From NCBI GenBank assembly GCA_031367435.1, contig JANLPV010000040.1, forward strand, positions 1 through 64,000: 64,000 nucleotides of DNA. The letters are read 5' to 3'. This document shows, in pieces, positions 27,578 to 35,957 of this stretch (the stretch's first letter is position 1; every line of letters begins with the position of its first letter). The notes beneath the pieces were generated by a model. That model had not been told where the DNA came from. It saw only the letters and a program-made list of their open reading frames with translations, and searched no databases. The DNA is from WLMZ01 sp031367435 (GTDB lineage: Bacteria > Actinomycetota > Acidimicrobiia > Acidimicrobiales > Ilumatobacteraceae). The position numbers and the translations under genes are program-made.

Positions 27578-28081
27578 TCAATCGCCGGTGGTGCCATCGA
27601 TACTTTCGCGGAGCAGATCGGCGTGCCCGCAGTGCCGCGCGTATTCCTCGATCATGTGCACCAAGATCCAACGCAGGCTCGGGTACACGTCGTCGCGTCC
27701 GAGAGTTGCCAACTGATCGAGTGGAACGCCGGCGACATTGCGATTGGCCACTTCAATTTCGGTGATCAGCGCGGAGACTGCTTCATCAAGTGTGTCGCTT
27801 GGCGAGGGATGCATGTCAGCGTCGATGTCGGCCATCGTGTAAAAAATCGGCGCGGCCTCCTCGCCCGTCAAGACACGCCGGAACCAGCTGCGTTCTACGT
27901 CGGCCATGTGGCGAACGAGTCCCATGAGGTTGAGCGTGCTCGGTGGGCACCCACGAAAGCGGGCCTGGTCGTCTGTGAGACCTTCAACCTTGATCAGCAA
28001 TGTCGCCCGGTAGTAGTCAAGGAACTGCGACAGCGTGGTGAGTTCGTCGGCAGCTAAATGTGGATCAATGCGCTCAACCAT
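27578..28081 (-). CDS. DinB superfamily (DUF664) protein
   Basis: A 167-residue four-helix protein of the DinB/DUF664 type. His residues expected to bind metal occur in LVRHMADVERSW and in VHMIEEYARHCGHADLLRE. Such proteins act as thiol-dependent transferases with mycothiol or bacillithiol, or as unknown hydrolases; mycothiol would fit an actinobacterium. The ATG at 28081 (MVERIDPHL) overlaps the nitroreductase stop by 8 nt; a start at 28126 is less likely. Confidence 0.87.
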   Translation of the reverse strand: MVERIDPHLAADELTTLSQFLDYYRATLLIKVEGLTDDQARFRGCPPSTLNLMGLVRHMADVERSWFRRVLTGEEAAPIFYTMADIDADMHPSPSDTLDEAVSALITEIEVANRNVAGVPLDQLATLGRDDVYPSLRWILVHMIEEYARHCGHADLLRESIDGTTGD

Positions 28082-28739
28082 TGAAGACCTTTCCTTCAAA
28101 TGTGTCGATCGTAGTGAACGACTCAACCGACCCGCGCTTCAATTTGGTTGGCTGGTGCACGGGATGACCAATGAAAATCATCGAGGCGATCGCGTAGCCG
28201 TCGGGAAGCGCCAACACGGCCGCGGCGTCGGGCTCGGCGCGAGCAAGAAACGTGGTCATGACGCCACCGAGACCACGGCTGCGCGCCGCAAGCAGCAGGT
28301 TCCAGCAGAACGGATATATCGAGCCACCGCCTGTGATTGCGGGACGGTCGAGGTCCTTGTCCATCATGGCGACGTAGGCCAGGTCGGCGGCGATGACAAG
28401 CACGACGGGAATGTCGGCAATCTTGTCGAGTAGGTCGTTGGGCGCGTGACCTTGCGCGTGCGCTGTGGGTGTGTAGTGGCCAGCTTCGACCGCAGCGAAC
28501 GGGGTTCGGCCCGTGCTTGCAATAGCCACATACTCATCCCAAACCGGCCGCATCAGCTCGGCCAGCGCGTGGCGCTGAGCGATGCTCTTCACTACGACGA
28601 CACGCCATCCTTGACGGTTGCCGCCGCTCGGCGCGAAACGCGCATCGTCGAGGAGCGCGTACACCGAGGCATCGTCGACTGGTTCAGGTGTGAAGTTACG
28701 GACCGAGCCGGTGCTGCGTATCGCAGTTGAGAGTTCCAC
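28074..28739 (-). CDS. Nitroreductase family protein
   Basis: A 221-residue FMN-dependent oxidoreductase of the nitroreductase fold. STGSVRNFTPEPVDD and FAPSGGNRQGWRVVVV form the FMN phosphate and ring sites, and LLLAARSRGLGGVMTTFL is the typical C-terminal helix. The physiological substrate is unknown. It starts with GTG, with AATACT 6 nt upstream, and overlaps the DinB gene downstream. A second nitroreductase paralogue lies at 36.7-37.4 kb. Confidence 0.88.
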   Translation of the reverse strand: MELSTAIRSTGSVRNFTPEPVDDASVYALLDDARFAPSGGNRQGWRVVVVKSIAQRHALAELMRPVWDEYVAIASTGRTPFAAVEAGHYTPTAHAQGHAPNDLLDKIADIPVVLVIAADLAYVAMMDKDLDRPAITGGGSIYPFCWNLLLAARSRGLGGVMTTFLARAEPDAAAVLALPDGYAIASMIFIGHPVHQPTKLKRGSVESFTTIDTFEGKVFNG

Positions 28740-28771
28740 GGACTCAGTATTGCATTGGCCTGCGCGAGGGC

Positions 28772-29428
28772 TTATCCCTGGGGCAGATCACTGGAGAGAT
28801 TCGGAGGAAAGGTTTCGAGGTCATTCGATGGTCGCGGAATGAACGGGAGATCGACGGAGTTGCCCGACGCACCGCCAGAGCTGGGGCAAACCTGTTCGAT
28901 CGGCGTGCCGATCGGACCCTGCTTCACCGCATCGGCAATCAGATTTCGATAGCAATACAGACGGGCAGTTTTCGCATCGACGGGAGCAACAAGGAGCAAC
29001 AATGAGTCGGGCGGTAGCCCGGGCTGCAGGCGGATGTCCCAATCGGAGGGAATCAGCGAGCACGGTGATGTGGAGCAAAAACCATAGGGCAGGTCGAGCA
29101 CATCTTGGGCGCATGTCGACGCTTCGGGTGGCTCGCCGACGGCGATGACGAGCGGACGATCAAGATATGGCTGCCAGTGGCCCGGGGTGCCGCACGTGAA
29201 CGTGCCCGACGTCTGCAGTGCGCGCTGAAATGGGGGGTTGAGTGGATCGATGGGTGCCGAACCATCGGGCGCAGACGACTGCGACGAGCTGTTGGTCGGC
29301 GCGGTGGTTGCAGGTTTCGCGTCGTCGCCGCGTACGGCAATCCACAACACGATCGCGGCAGCGAGCAGTGCGCCAATGAAGCCCCCGATGATGACTCGTC
29401 GGCGGGCCGGCGTCGTCGTTTCGAACAT
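28772..29428 (-). CDS. Single-pass membrane-anchored protein with extracytoplasmic Cys-rich domain
   Basis: A 218-residue protein with a basic N-terminus, one transmembrane helix at about residues 12-31, a Thr/Ser/Pro/Ala linker, and an outside domain. The domain carries seven Cys (CGTPGHW, STCAQDV, FCSTSPCSL, LYCYRNL, EQVCPSS), probably disulfide-bonded. I do not recognise a family. TAGCGT lies 6 nt before the ATG, predicting a leaderless mRNA. It diverges from the DUF2142 gene. Confidence 0.75.
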   Translation of the reverse strand: MFETTTPARRRVIIGGFIGALLAAAIVLWIAVRGDDAKPATTAPTNSSSQSSAPDGSAPIDPLNPPFQRALQTSGTFTCGTPGHWQPYLDRPLVIAVGEPPEASTCAQDVLDLPYGFCSTSPCSLIPSDWDIRLQPGLPPDSLLLLVAPVDAKTARLYCYRNLIADAVKQGPIGTPIEQVCPSSGGASGNSVDLPFIPRPSNDLETFPPNLSSDLPQG

Positions 29429-29434
29429 ACTTGT

Positions 29435-29440
29435 ACGCTA
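29435..29440 (-). promoter_or_regulatory. -10-like hexamer TAGCGT (leaderless start at 29428)
   Basis: TAGCGT on the minus strand, 6 nt, then ATG. There is no ribosome-binding site. Confidence 0.5.
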
Positions 29441-29479
29441 GCTTCAAGCCGTGACGATGTTCGGTGAGCGTACGTTCGT

Positions 29480-30937
29480 GTGAAGTCTCGGCGCAGTGTC
29501 CGCGACGTTGTCGGTCTTGGGACAATGCTGATTATTTGCTTCGGGCTACTGCTCACCTGGTCGATGGCAACTGCACGTTACGGGGGGCCTGACGAACCAG
29601 CGCACGTGCTTCGCGCTGCCTCTGTGGCCAGGGGTGAACTCCTCGGCGACGTAGTGCCTGGGATGGTCCCCGGATTTCGCGGCGTTACCGTTCCGGGTCC
29701 ATTGGCCAGCGGTGACCCGGCTTGCTTTCGACACGACGCATTCGTGCCTGCTGCGTGCGCAGGTGCAGAGGCGGTTGAAGGAGTCCGGCGCGCGGCGACG
29801 TCGGCGGGCACGTATCCGCCCCTGTATTACGCACTGGTTGGTGTACCTGTGCGACTCGTTGGTGATCCGGCCCAGGTGCTGTGGTACCGGATCGTTGCAT
29901 CCTTCTGGTGCGCGCTGGCACTCGTCGCAGCCATGTTCCGCGCGCGTTGGTTTGCGGGCCGCTTGCTGATCGTGGCCGCGCTGAGCCCGGCCGCGTGGTT
30001 TTTGTTCGGAGTCGTGAATCCGAACTCGTTGGAAATCGCGCTCGTACTGCTCGCATGGGTCGGCGTGGCGCGCCTTCGGCACGCGCCCGAGATGTCAGTG
30101 GCCGAGCTGCTGTGGTTCAGCCTTCCCGCAGCACTTGCGATTGCAATACGACCCATTGCCGTATTGCCGTGGATCGTGATGATGGCCGTGCTCTGGGTAG
30201 ACAATGACACGAACGTCGCGATGGCTCGTGCTGCGCTGCGTCTCTCGTGGCGACGGCGTTTCAGCATGTTCGCCGCACCGTTCCTTGCGATTGTAGGCGT
30301 TGCGCTCTGGAGTCGATGGGCAGCGGTCGACCTCAACGATCCGCGCGAGGCATCGACGCTCTCGTGGTACCGGGTGGCCTCGAAGTCGGTTCGCGGAAGT
30401 GTTGATTCGTTGCGCGAAATGGCAGGTTCGCTTGGGTGGCTCGAGTACTCGTCGCCGTCATTGACGCAGGCACTGTGGTGGGCCGTGGTGGCGTTGGGTG
30501 CATACACGACGTGGCGTCGCGGCTCTCGACGCTGGCGCACGTGGATGATGGTGTTGGCGTTCGTGCTCGTATCGCCAGTCGTGTTCGAAGTGCTCCTCGC
30601 TCAGAAAATCGGATTCGTCTGGCAGGGGCGTTACTCGATCCCGATCGCGCTTGGTCTCGTAGTGCTTGCCGTCGATGGCCCGCTTCCCTCGCGGTTATGG
30701 GTGCTCCCGACCGGTTGGGCGATCGTCGGCGCGTCGTTCGCTCTGGAAGTCGCAACCTTTTGGTACGTGCTGCGTCGATACACGGTTGGCCTCAACGGGT
30801 CGTGGCTGTTTCGCCGCGCAGGATGGAACCCGCCGACAGCGCCGTTCGTGCTGCTCGCGCTCAATGGCGCGCTCATGGCCGGGCTGGTGCTGGCCGTTAG
30901 TGGGTTCCCTCGGCAACCTTGCGACGCACGACGTTGA
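29480..30937 (+). CDS. DUF2142 polytopic membrane protein
   Basis: A 485-residue integral membrane protein with roughly ten helices. The large first outside loop carries the family signature GGPDEPAHVLRAASVARGEL and TYPPLYYALVG, as in DUF2142 proteins related to GT-C glycosyltransferases. The acidic PDEPAH motif is where such transferases bind metal and lipid-linked sugar, so a cell-surface glycosylation role is plausible but unproven. It starts with GTG. The last 41 bp overlap the convergent aconitase gene. Confidence 0.85.
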   Translation: MKSRRSVRDVVGLGTMLIICFGLLLTWSMATARYGGPDEPAHVLRAASVARGELLGDVVPGMVPGFRGVTVPGPLASGDPACFRHDAFVPAACAGAEAVEGVRRAATSAGTYPPLYYALVGVPVRLVGDPAQVLWYRIVASFWCALALVAAMFRARWFAGRLLIVAALSPAAWFLFGVVNPNSLEIALVLLAWVGVARLRHAPEMSVAELLWFSLPAALAIAIRPIAVLPWIVMMAVLWVDNDTNVAMARAALRLSWRRRFSMFAAPFLAIVGVALWSRWAAVDLNDPREASTLSWYRVASKSVRGSVDSLREMAGSLGWLEYSSPSLTQALWWAVVALGAYTTWRRGSRRWRTWMMVLAFVLVSPVVFEVLLAQKIGFVWQGRYSIPIALGLVVLAVDGPLPSRLWVLPTGWAIVGASFALEVATFWYVLRRYTVGLNGSWLFRRAGWNPPTAPFVLLALNGALMAGLVLAVSGFPRQPCDARR

Positions 30938-33164
30938 GGGCGGAACCGGCCCTGAACCACTCGACTTGCTCGGGGCTGAATGTGTGCGCGCCCTCGAAGT
31001 CGACCAACGAACCATCGGGCTTCACGATCTGGCAGTGCAGGTTCTTGCCGGGCTCTGCCGGCAGCCCAAGCACGTTGATGCGGTCGTCCTCGCCGATGAG
31101 ATCGTACGTTGCCGGGTCGGCGAATGTGAGCGGCAACATGCCCTGCTTCTTCAGGTTCGTTTCGTGGATGCGAGCAAAGCTGCGTGCGAAGATCACCGCG
31201 CCACCACGGAAACGTGGCTCCATTGCCGCGTGTTCGCGCGATGACCCCTCGCCATAGTTGCGGTCGCCGATGGCGCACCAACGGATTCCGGCCTCGCTGT
31301 ATTTCTTGGCGAGGTTCGGATAGCTGTCGACGGTGCCGTCGATCGCGCTCTTGCCCTCGCCAACGGCACCTCCGTACGCGTTGACGGCACCGATGAACAG
31401 GTTGCCGCTGATGTTTTCGAGGTGACCTCGATACTTCAACCACTTACCGGCCGCCGAGATGTGGTCGGTGGTGCATTTGCCGTGGGCCTTCATCAGCACG
31501 GGCAACCCGATGTAGTCGTTGCCATCCCACGGCGTGAACGCCTCGAGTAGCTGCAATCGATCGCTCGTTGGCGACACCTCCACGACCACGCCCGAGCCGT
31601 CGGCGGGGGGAGGTGTAAAGGTGTTCGTGCCCGGGTCGTAACCGTGCTCGGGGAGTACTTCGCCAACTGGAGCAAGGAGCTTCACCTCAACGCCGTCGTG
31701 GTTGGTGATGGTGTCGGTGGTGGGGTCGAAATCAAGGCGGCCAGCGAGTGCAAGCGCAATCACCGTGTCGGGTGACGTGACGAAGCTGAGCGTGTTCGCA
31801 GAACCGTCGTTGCGCTTGGGGAAGTTACGGTTGAAGCTGTTAACAATCGTGTTCACCCTGCCGTTCGCCTCAGCGGGACGGTCCCATTGGCCGATGCAGG
31901 GGCCACATGCGTTGGCAAGGACGGTGGCGCCGATGGCCTCGAGATCGGCGAGGAGACCATCTCGTTCGATGGTGGCGCGAATCTGCTCAGAACCGGGGCT
32001 GATGAGCAGGTCGGTCTTGGTACGCAGTCCCATCGCGGCTGCCTGACGTGCGACCGATGCAGCACGCGTAATGTCTTCGTACGAACTGTTGGTGCAACTC
32101 CCGATGAGTGCCGCGCTGATCTCGAGCGGCCAATCATTCGCGCGTGCCTCGGCACCGACGGCGGCACCGACGCGGTTGGCGCGATCGGGGGAGTGGGGGC
32201 CGTTGATCAGCGGCTTGAGATCGTTCAGATTGATCTCGATGACTTGGTCGTACGAGGCACCATCGTCGGGACGTAGATCGGCAACGACCGCGTCGGCCGC
32301 GGCCGCGATTGCTGCTCGACCAGTGGCGTTGAGGTAGGCGGCCATGTTCTGGTCGTAACCGAACACGCTGCATGTCGCGCCGATTTCAGCGCCCATGTTG
32401 CAGATGGTGGCCTTGCCAGTGGCCGAGATGCTGTCGGCACCGTCGCCGAAGTACTCGACGATTGCTCCGGTGCCGCCCTCGACGGTGAGCACGCGTGCGA
32501 CTTCGAGAATGACATCTTTGGGTGACGACCAGCCACTGAGTGTTCCGGTGAGCTTGACGCCGATGACCTTGGGCCAACGGACGTTGAATGGGAAACCCGT
32601 CATGACATCGACCGCATCGGCACCGCCCACACCAATGGCCACCATGCCCAGTCCGCCTGCGTTGGGCGTGTGGCTGTCGGTGCCGATCATCATGCCGCCG
32701 GGAAATGCGTAGTTCTCGAGCACTACTTGGTGGATGATGCCGCTGCCGGGACCCCAAAATCCGATGGCGTACTTGGCTGAAACGGTGCGGAGGAAGTCGT
32801 ACACCTCGCGGTTGGTGTCGATCGCAACGCCCATGTCGATCTGGGCACCGACCTTTGCGGAGATGAGGTGATCGCAGTGGACGGTGCTTGGCACCATCGC
32901 TGCTGGCAAGCCTGCCGTCATGAATTGCAACAGCGCCATCTGCGCGGTGGCGTCTTGCATGGCGACCCGGTCGGGATTGAAGTCGGCGTAGCTGACGCCA
33001 CGATCCATGTCCTGCTTTTCAGGATCGAGCAGGTGATTGATGAGGATCTTCTCGGTCAGCGTGAGTGGTCGGCCGAGGCGTCGGCGACCGATCTCGGCGC
33101 GTTGTGCGAGCTTGGCGTATACGCCTTGTACCAATTCGATCGGGGTTCCTGCGGTGACGGCCAT
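30897..33164 (-). CDS. acn: Aconitate hydratase, mitochondrial-type
   Basis: Isomerises citrate to isocitrate in the citric acid cycle; 755 residues, the length of the mitochondrial-type family rather than the roughly 900-residue AcnA. Conserved blocks are VPSTVHCDHLI, MIGTDSHTPNAGGLG, the [4Fe-4S] cysteines in IGSCTNSSYED and NACGPCIGQW, and the swivel-domain GDRNYGEGSSREHAA and ARIHETNLKKQG. The ATG at 33164 follows an AGAGGGA ribosome-binding site; a longer frame to 33230 would cross the promoter. It diverges from a GntR regulator. Confidence 0.96.
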   Translation of the reverse strand: MAVTAGTPIELVQGVYAKLAQRAEIGRRRLGRPLTLTEKILINHLLDPEKQDMDRGVSYADFNPDRVAMQDATAQMALLQFMTAGLPAAMVPSTVHCDHLISAKVGAQIDMGVAIDTNREVYDFLRTVSAKYAIGFWGPGSGIIHQVVLENYAFPGGMMIGTDSHTPNAGGLGMVAIGVGGADAVDVMTGFPFNVRWPKVIGVKLTGTLSGWSSPKDVILEVARVLTVEGGTGAIVEYFGDGADSISATGKATICNMGAEIGATCSVFGYDQNMAAYLNATGRAAIAAAADAVVADLRPDDGASYDQVIEINLNDLKPLINGPHSPDRANRVGAAVGAEARANDWPLEISAALIGSCTNSSYEDITRAASVARQAAAMGLRTKTDLLISPGSEQIRATIERDGLLADLEAIGATVLANACGPCIGQWDRPAEANGRVNTIVNSFNRNFPKRNDGSANTLSFVTSPDTVIALALAGRLDFDPTTDTITNHDGVEVKLLAPVGEVLPEHGYDPGTNTFTPPPADGSGVVVEVSPTSDRLQLLEAFTPWDGNDYIGLPVLMKAHGKCTTDHISAAGKWLKYRGHLENISGNLFIGAVNAYGGAVGEGKSAIDGTVDSYPNLAKKYSEAGIRWCAIGDRNYGEGSSREHAAMEPRFRGGAVIFARSFARIHETNLKKQGMLPLTFADPATYDLIGEDDRINVLGLPAEPGKNLHCQIVKPDGSLVDFEGAHTFSPEQVEWFRAGSALNVVRRKVAEGTH

Positions 33165-33193
33165 ATCGTTCCCTCTTGCGTTCGTCGGCGGAT

Positions 33194-33230
33194 GTAGACA
33201 AGTATAATACAAGTTCATCCGGACGGTCAA
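33194..33230 (-). promoter_or_regulatory. acn promoter with GntR-type operator candidate
   Basis: On the minus strand TTGACC (33225-33230) is followed after 17-18 nt by TTATAC/TATACT (33201-33207), the best -35/-10 pair in the window. GTATAATAC (33202-33210), an inverted repeat like HutC/GntR half-sites, covers the -10. The same region lies 70-80 bp upstream of gntR. Confidence 0.6.
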
Positions 33231-33281
33231 CTGTTCGCTCTGATGATTACCGCAGACCGATCACGCTGGGAGACTTGAGCG

Positions 33282-34013
33282 ATGAGGACTATCCGCTATC
33301 AACAGATCGCAGATGCATTGCGCGACCGGGTTGCTCAAGGAAGTTACGCAGCAGGTCGGCTTCTGCCGAGCGAGGCCGAGCTCTCCGCTGAGTTCGATGC
33401 AAGTCGCGTGACGATTCGCCGCGCCCTCGAGACCCTCCGTGACGACGGACTCGTCGATGCCCGCCAAGGGTTTGGTTGGTTTGTTGCTGCGGCACCACTG
33501 CGTCAGACGCTTGGTCAACTGGTGACAATCGAGGGTCAGATGTCTGAGAGCGGCATCGAACCTCAACGGAGGATCATCGAGTTTGCGTTCGTCGCGGCAA
33601 CCGGTCGAGTTCGTGATGCCCTTCGTGCCGACCATGTGCTGCGTGTGAAAAGAATCAACCTCGCCGACGGCGAACCATTCGCGGTAGTCACCGTGTGGTG
33701 CCCGGCCGACCTCGGTCAGCATCTCTCGCGACGCGATGTAGAGCGTTCCCCCTTTTACGAATTACTTGGTGTTGCGCTGAGAGGTGCCACGCAAACCATC
33801 GGTGCCGACGCTGCGACTGCGGCCGACGCAGCGCTGCTCGGAGTGCCAACGGGTTCACCCGTGTTGCGCTGCGAGCGCCTCACCACGGACACGCACGGGA
33901 AGCCGGTGTTGTTGTCGGAGCACATCTTCCCCGCGCACCGCACCGAGTTTGTCGTCGATATGCCCAACGCCGCGCCGTCGATCGCTCCGAGCGGACTTCG
34001 CCTCGTGGAGTGA
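33282..34013 (+). CDS. GntR family (HutC subfamily) transcriptional regulator
   Basis: A 243-residue regulator. The N-terminal winged helix (residues 1-70) shows RYQQIADALRDRV, LLPSEAELSAEFDASRVTIRRAL and LVDARQGFGWFV. The C-terminal UTRA ligand domain runs from about 85 and ends SEHIFPAHRTEFVVDM. HutC-type members bind GT..TA..AC-like operators and respond to small metabolites. It is divergent from acn, whose -10 region carries such a site, so control of aconitase is the first hypothesis. Confidence 0.92.
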   Translation: MRTIRYQQIADALRDRVAQGSYAAGRLLPSEAELSAEFDASRVTIRRALETLRDDGLVDARQGFGWFVAAAPLRQTLGQLVTIEGQMSESGIEPQRRIIEFAFVAATGRVRDALRADHVLRVKRINLADGEPFAVVTVWCPADLGQHLSRRDVERSPFYELLGVALRGATQTIGADAATAADAALLGVPTGSPVLRCERLTTDTHGKPVLLSEHIFPAHRTEFVVDMPNAAPSIAPSGLRLVE

Positions 34014-34052
34014 TCGTCGACGAGGCCTGCTCGGCGCCACCGTGCGGCGTCG

Positions 34053-34058
34053 TATTGT
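34053..34058 (+). promoter_or_regulatory. -10-like hexamer TATTGT (leaderless start at 34065)
   Basis: TATTGT, 6 nt, then ATG. The spacing favours ATG 34065 over the GTG three bases upstream. Confidence 0.5.
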
Positions 34059-34064
34059 GTTGTG

Positions 34065-34502
34065 ATGGAACTTGCATCAAACCCCGGAACCACGTCGCCA
34101 TCAGGAGCCGTCTGGGAGTTGGTGCATCGCGCATCGAATGCGTGGTCCAGCCGGGACCCAGAAGGCATGGCCGCGTGTTATGAGGAGACTGCGTCGCTGA
34201 CGATCAATGGAGGGGTGCCCTCCACCGGTCGCACAGAGTTGGCCGCTACCGCTGCCAGCTACATGCGCGACTTTCCCGATATTCGAGTCAGTGTCGATCA
34301 CGTACATGTGGCCGGCGGATCAGTGTTCTGGGTGTGGACCCTCACCGGCACCAACTCCGGTCCCGGCGGTACCGGCAATCGGGTGCGCTTCAGCGGGATC
34401 GAGCTGTGGACGATCGGCGAATCGGGACTGGTTGCGAATTCAATCGGGTACTACGACACGCTGGCGTATGAGCGTCAATTGGCCAACGGCATAGAGGCAT
34501 AG
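34065..34502 (+). CDS. SnoaL/NTF2-like domain protein
   Basis: A 145-residue protein with the cone-shaped NTF2-like fold pattern: WELVHRASNAWSSRDPEGMAACYEE, then GRTELAATAASYMRDFPDIRVSVDHV, and a final sheet ending IGYYDTLAYERQL. Such proteins are isomerases, hydrolases or ligand carriers; the substrate is unknown. The gene ends inside an 8-bp tandem repeat that includes its TAG, so the final residues GIEA may be recent. Confidence 0.82.
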   Translation: MELASNPGTTSPSGAVWELVHRASNAWSSRDPEGMAACYEETASLTINGGVPSTGRTELAATAASYMRDFPDIRVSVDHVHVAGGSVFWVWTLTGTNSGPGGTGNRVRFSGIELWTIGESGLVANSIGYYDTLAYERQLANGIEA

Positions 34503-34519
34503 AGGCATAAAGGCATAAC
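34488..34519. repeat. 8-bp tandem repeat x4 across a stop codon
   Basis: GGCATAGA occurs twice, then GGCATAAA and GGCATAAC. The TAG stop of the SnoaL-like gene (34500-34502) lies in the second unit. Unit length is not a multiple of 3. Confidence 0.92.
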
Positions 34520-34562
34520 ACGGTGATGACGCGCGCCGTGCGGCCGTCCACATCGAGGTCGA

Positions 34563-34568
34563 TAGTGT
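34563..34568 (+). promoter_or_regulatory. -10-like hexamer TAGTGT (leaderless start at 34575)
   Basis: TAGTGT, 6 nt, then the GTG of the VOC gene. No ribosome-binding site is present. Confidence 0.5.
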
Positions 34569-34574
34569 GTCGGC

Positions 34575-34946
34575 GTGCTTGATCATCTCTCGATTCAGTG
34601 CGCTGACGTTGCTGCTAGCGCGGCGTTTTACGACTCGGTCCTCGTGCCTCTCGGCGGCGTACGCGTGTTGGACTTCGGCAGTGTGATTGGTTACGGCGTG
34701 CCGCCGAATCCGGACTTCTGGCTCGGTCCGTGCACGACGGGAGAGGGGTTTCGCGAGTCGCACATTGCGTTCGCCGCTCCCGATCGTCTTGCAGTACGAG
34801 CCTTCTTCGACATCGCGGTGGCATCGGGCGCAGAGCGGTTGCACGCGCCGCGTGTATGGCCCGAGTATCACGCCAACTACTTTGGCGCATTCGTACGCGA
34901 CCCAGACGGCAACAATGTCGAGGCCGTCTGCCACGCGCCTGAGTAG
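34575..34946 (+). CDS. VOC (glyoxalase-like) family protein
   Basis: A 123-residue single-module vicinal-oxygen-chelate protein: LDHLSIQCADVAASAAFYDSV at the start and HIAFAAPDRLAVRAFFDIAV in the middle, ending FVRDPDGNNVEAVCHAPE. Potential metal ligands are His4, the His of SHIAF and the Glu near the end. Enzyme versus binding protein cannot be told. It uses a GTG start supported by an upstream -10-like hexamer. Confidence 0.87.
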   Translation: MLDHLSIQCADVAASAAFYDSVLVPLGGVRVLDFGSVIGYGVPPNPDFWLGPCTTGEGFRESHIAFAAPDRLAVRAFFDIAVASGAERLHAPRVWPEYHANYFGAFVRDPDGNNVEAVCHAPE

Positions 34947-34990
34947 CGCGCAAATCGTTCGCTGGTCGCGTCGCCAGACTCGCCAGATGG

Positions 34991-34996
34991 CACACT
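34991..34996 (+). promoter_or_regulatory. -10-like hexamer CACACT (leaderless start at 35004)
   Basis: CACACT, 7 nt, then ATG. The same hexamer at similar spacing precedes two other genes (37381 minus, 38325 plus). Confidence 0.4.
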
Positions 34997-35003
34997 CGCA
35001 TTC

Positions 35004-35840
35004 ATGCAGTCTCGTGACTTCGCGCAGGTCGACGTATTCACCTCTACTGCGTATCTGGGTAATCCGCTGGCGGTCGTCCTCAACGCGGATGGCCTGTCGA
35101 CTGAGGAAATGCAGCAGTTTGCGAACTGGACGAATCTGTCAGAAACGTCATTCTTGTTCGCACCCACGAGCGACGAAGCCGACTACCGCGTGCGAATCTT
35201 CACGCCGTCCACTGAGTTGGCGTTCGCAGGTCATCCGACGTTGGGATCGTGCCACGCGTGGCTGACAAACGGGGGAGTGCCCAAGCGTTCGAACCTCATC
35301 GTGCAGGAATGTGATGCCGGGCTGGTGAGGGTGCAGCGGTCTGGTGACGGCCTTGCCTTCGCCGCGCCAGCGCTGCGTCGTAGCGGAGCCGTCGACGATT
35401 TGACCCTGGAGAAGTTGGTTCGCATCTTGGGCATCGAACCCGACGACGTCGTCGACAGCCAATGGGTGGACAACGGACCGGGTTGGGTTGGCGTGCTCCT
35501 CGGCGATGCTGATGCAGTGCTCGCGCTTCGGCCAAGCTTTGTGGAAGACCTCGACGTTGGCGTGGTGGGTATGCACCGAGCCGGATCAGCATTTGCCTAC
35601 GAGGTGCGCGGCTTTTTTGCCAAGGATGGTCACACCACCGAGGACCCGGTGACTGGCAGTTTGAACGCATCCCTTGCGCAGTGGCTCCTCGCGTGCGGCC
35701 GCGTGGACGCGCCGTACGTGGCGCGACAGGGCACCGCACTTGGGCGTGCTGGACACGTTGCCATCACGTGCGACGACGATGGTGACGTATGGGTCGGCGG
35801 ACACACCGTCACCTGTGTGCGCGGCACGGTGTACCTCTGA
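35004..35840 (+). CDS. PhzF family isomerase/epimerase-like protein
   Basis: A 278-residue PhzF-type protein with the two-lobed diaminopimelate-epimerase fold. Conserved parts are QVDVFTSTAYLGNPLAVV at the start, ANWTNLSETSFL with the catalytic Glu, FTPSTELAFAGHPTLGSCHAWL, and EDPVTGSLNASLAQWL near the end. Phenazine genes are absent, so the substrate is unknown. It may be transcribed from its own CACACT box. Confidence 0.92.
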   Translation: MQSRDFAQVDVFTSTAYLGNPLAVVLNADGLSTEEMQQFANWTNLSETSFLFAPTSDEADYRVRIFTPSTELAFAGHPTLGSCHAWLTNGGVPKRSNLIVQECDAGLVRVQRSGDGLAFAAPALRRSGAVDDLTLEKLVRILGIEPDDVVDSQWVDNGPGWVGVLLGDADAVLALRPSFVEDLDVGVVGMHRAGSAFAYEVRGFFAKDGHTTEDPVTGSLNASLAQWLLACGRVDAPYVARQGTALGRAGHVAITCDDDGDVWVGGHTVTCVRGTVYL

Positions 35841-35887
35841 CGCCAGACGGGCATGGCGCTCAGCCTTGACGTTTATGCCTTGACGCT

Positions 35888-35957
35888 GAGGCCCTGATGC
35901 TGAGGCCCTGACGCTGAGGCCCTGACGCTTAGGCCCTGACGCTTAGGCCCTGACGAA
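35888..35957. repeat. 14-bp tandem repeat x5 across a stop codon
   Basis: Five units of GAGGCCCTGACGCT with T/C and G/T variants fill the gap between the PhzF and ComB-like genes and enter the 3' end of the latter. The ComB-like stop (35943-35945) spans a unit boundary, and its sequence context is repeated downstream in the array. Confidence 0.95.

Noticed and set aside
35888..35957. CRISPR array
   Set aside because: Units are 14 bp, contiguous and spacer-free, so this is a simple tandem repeat.
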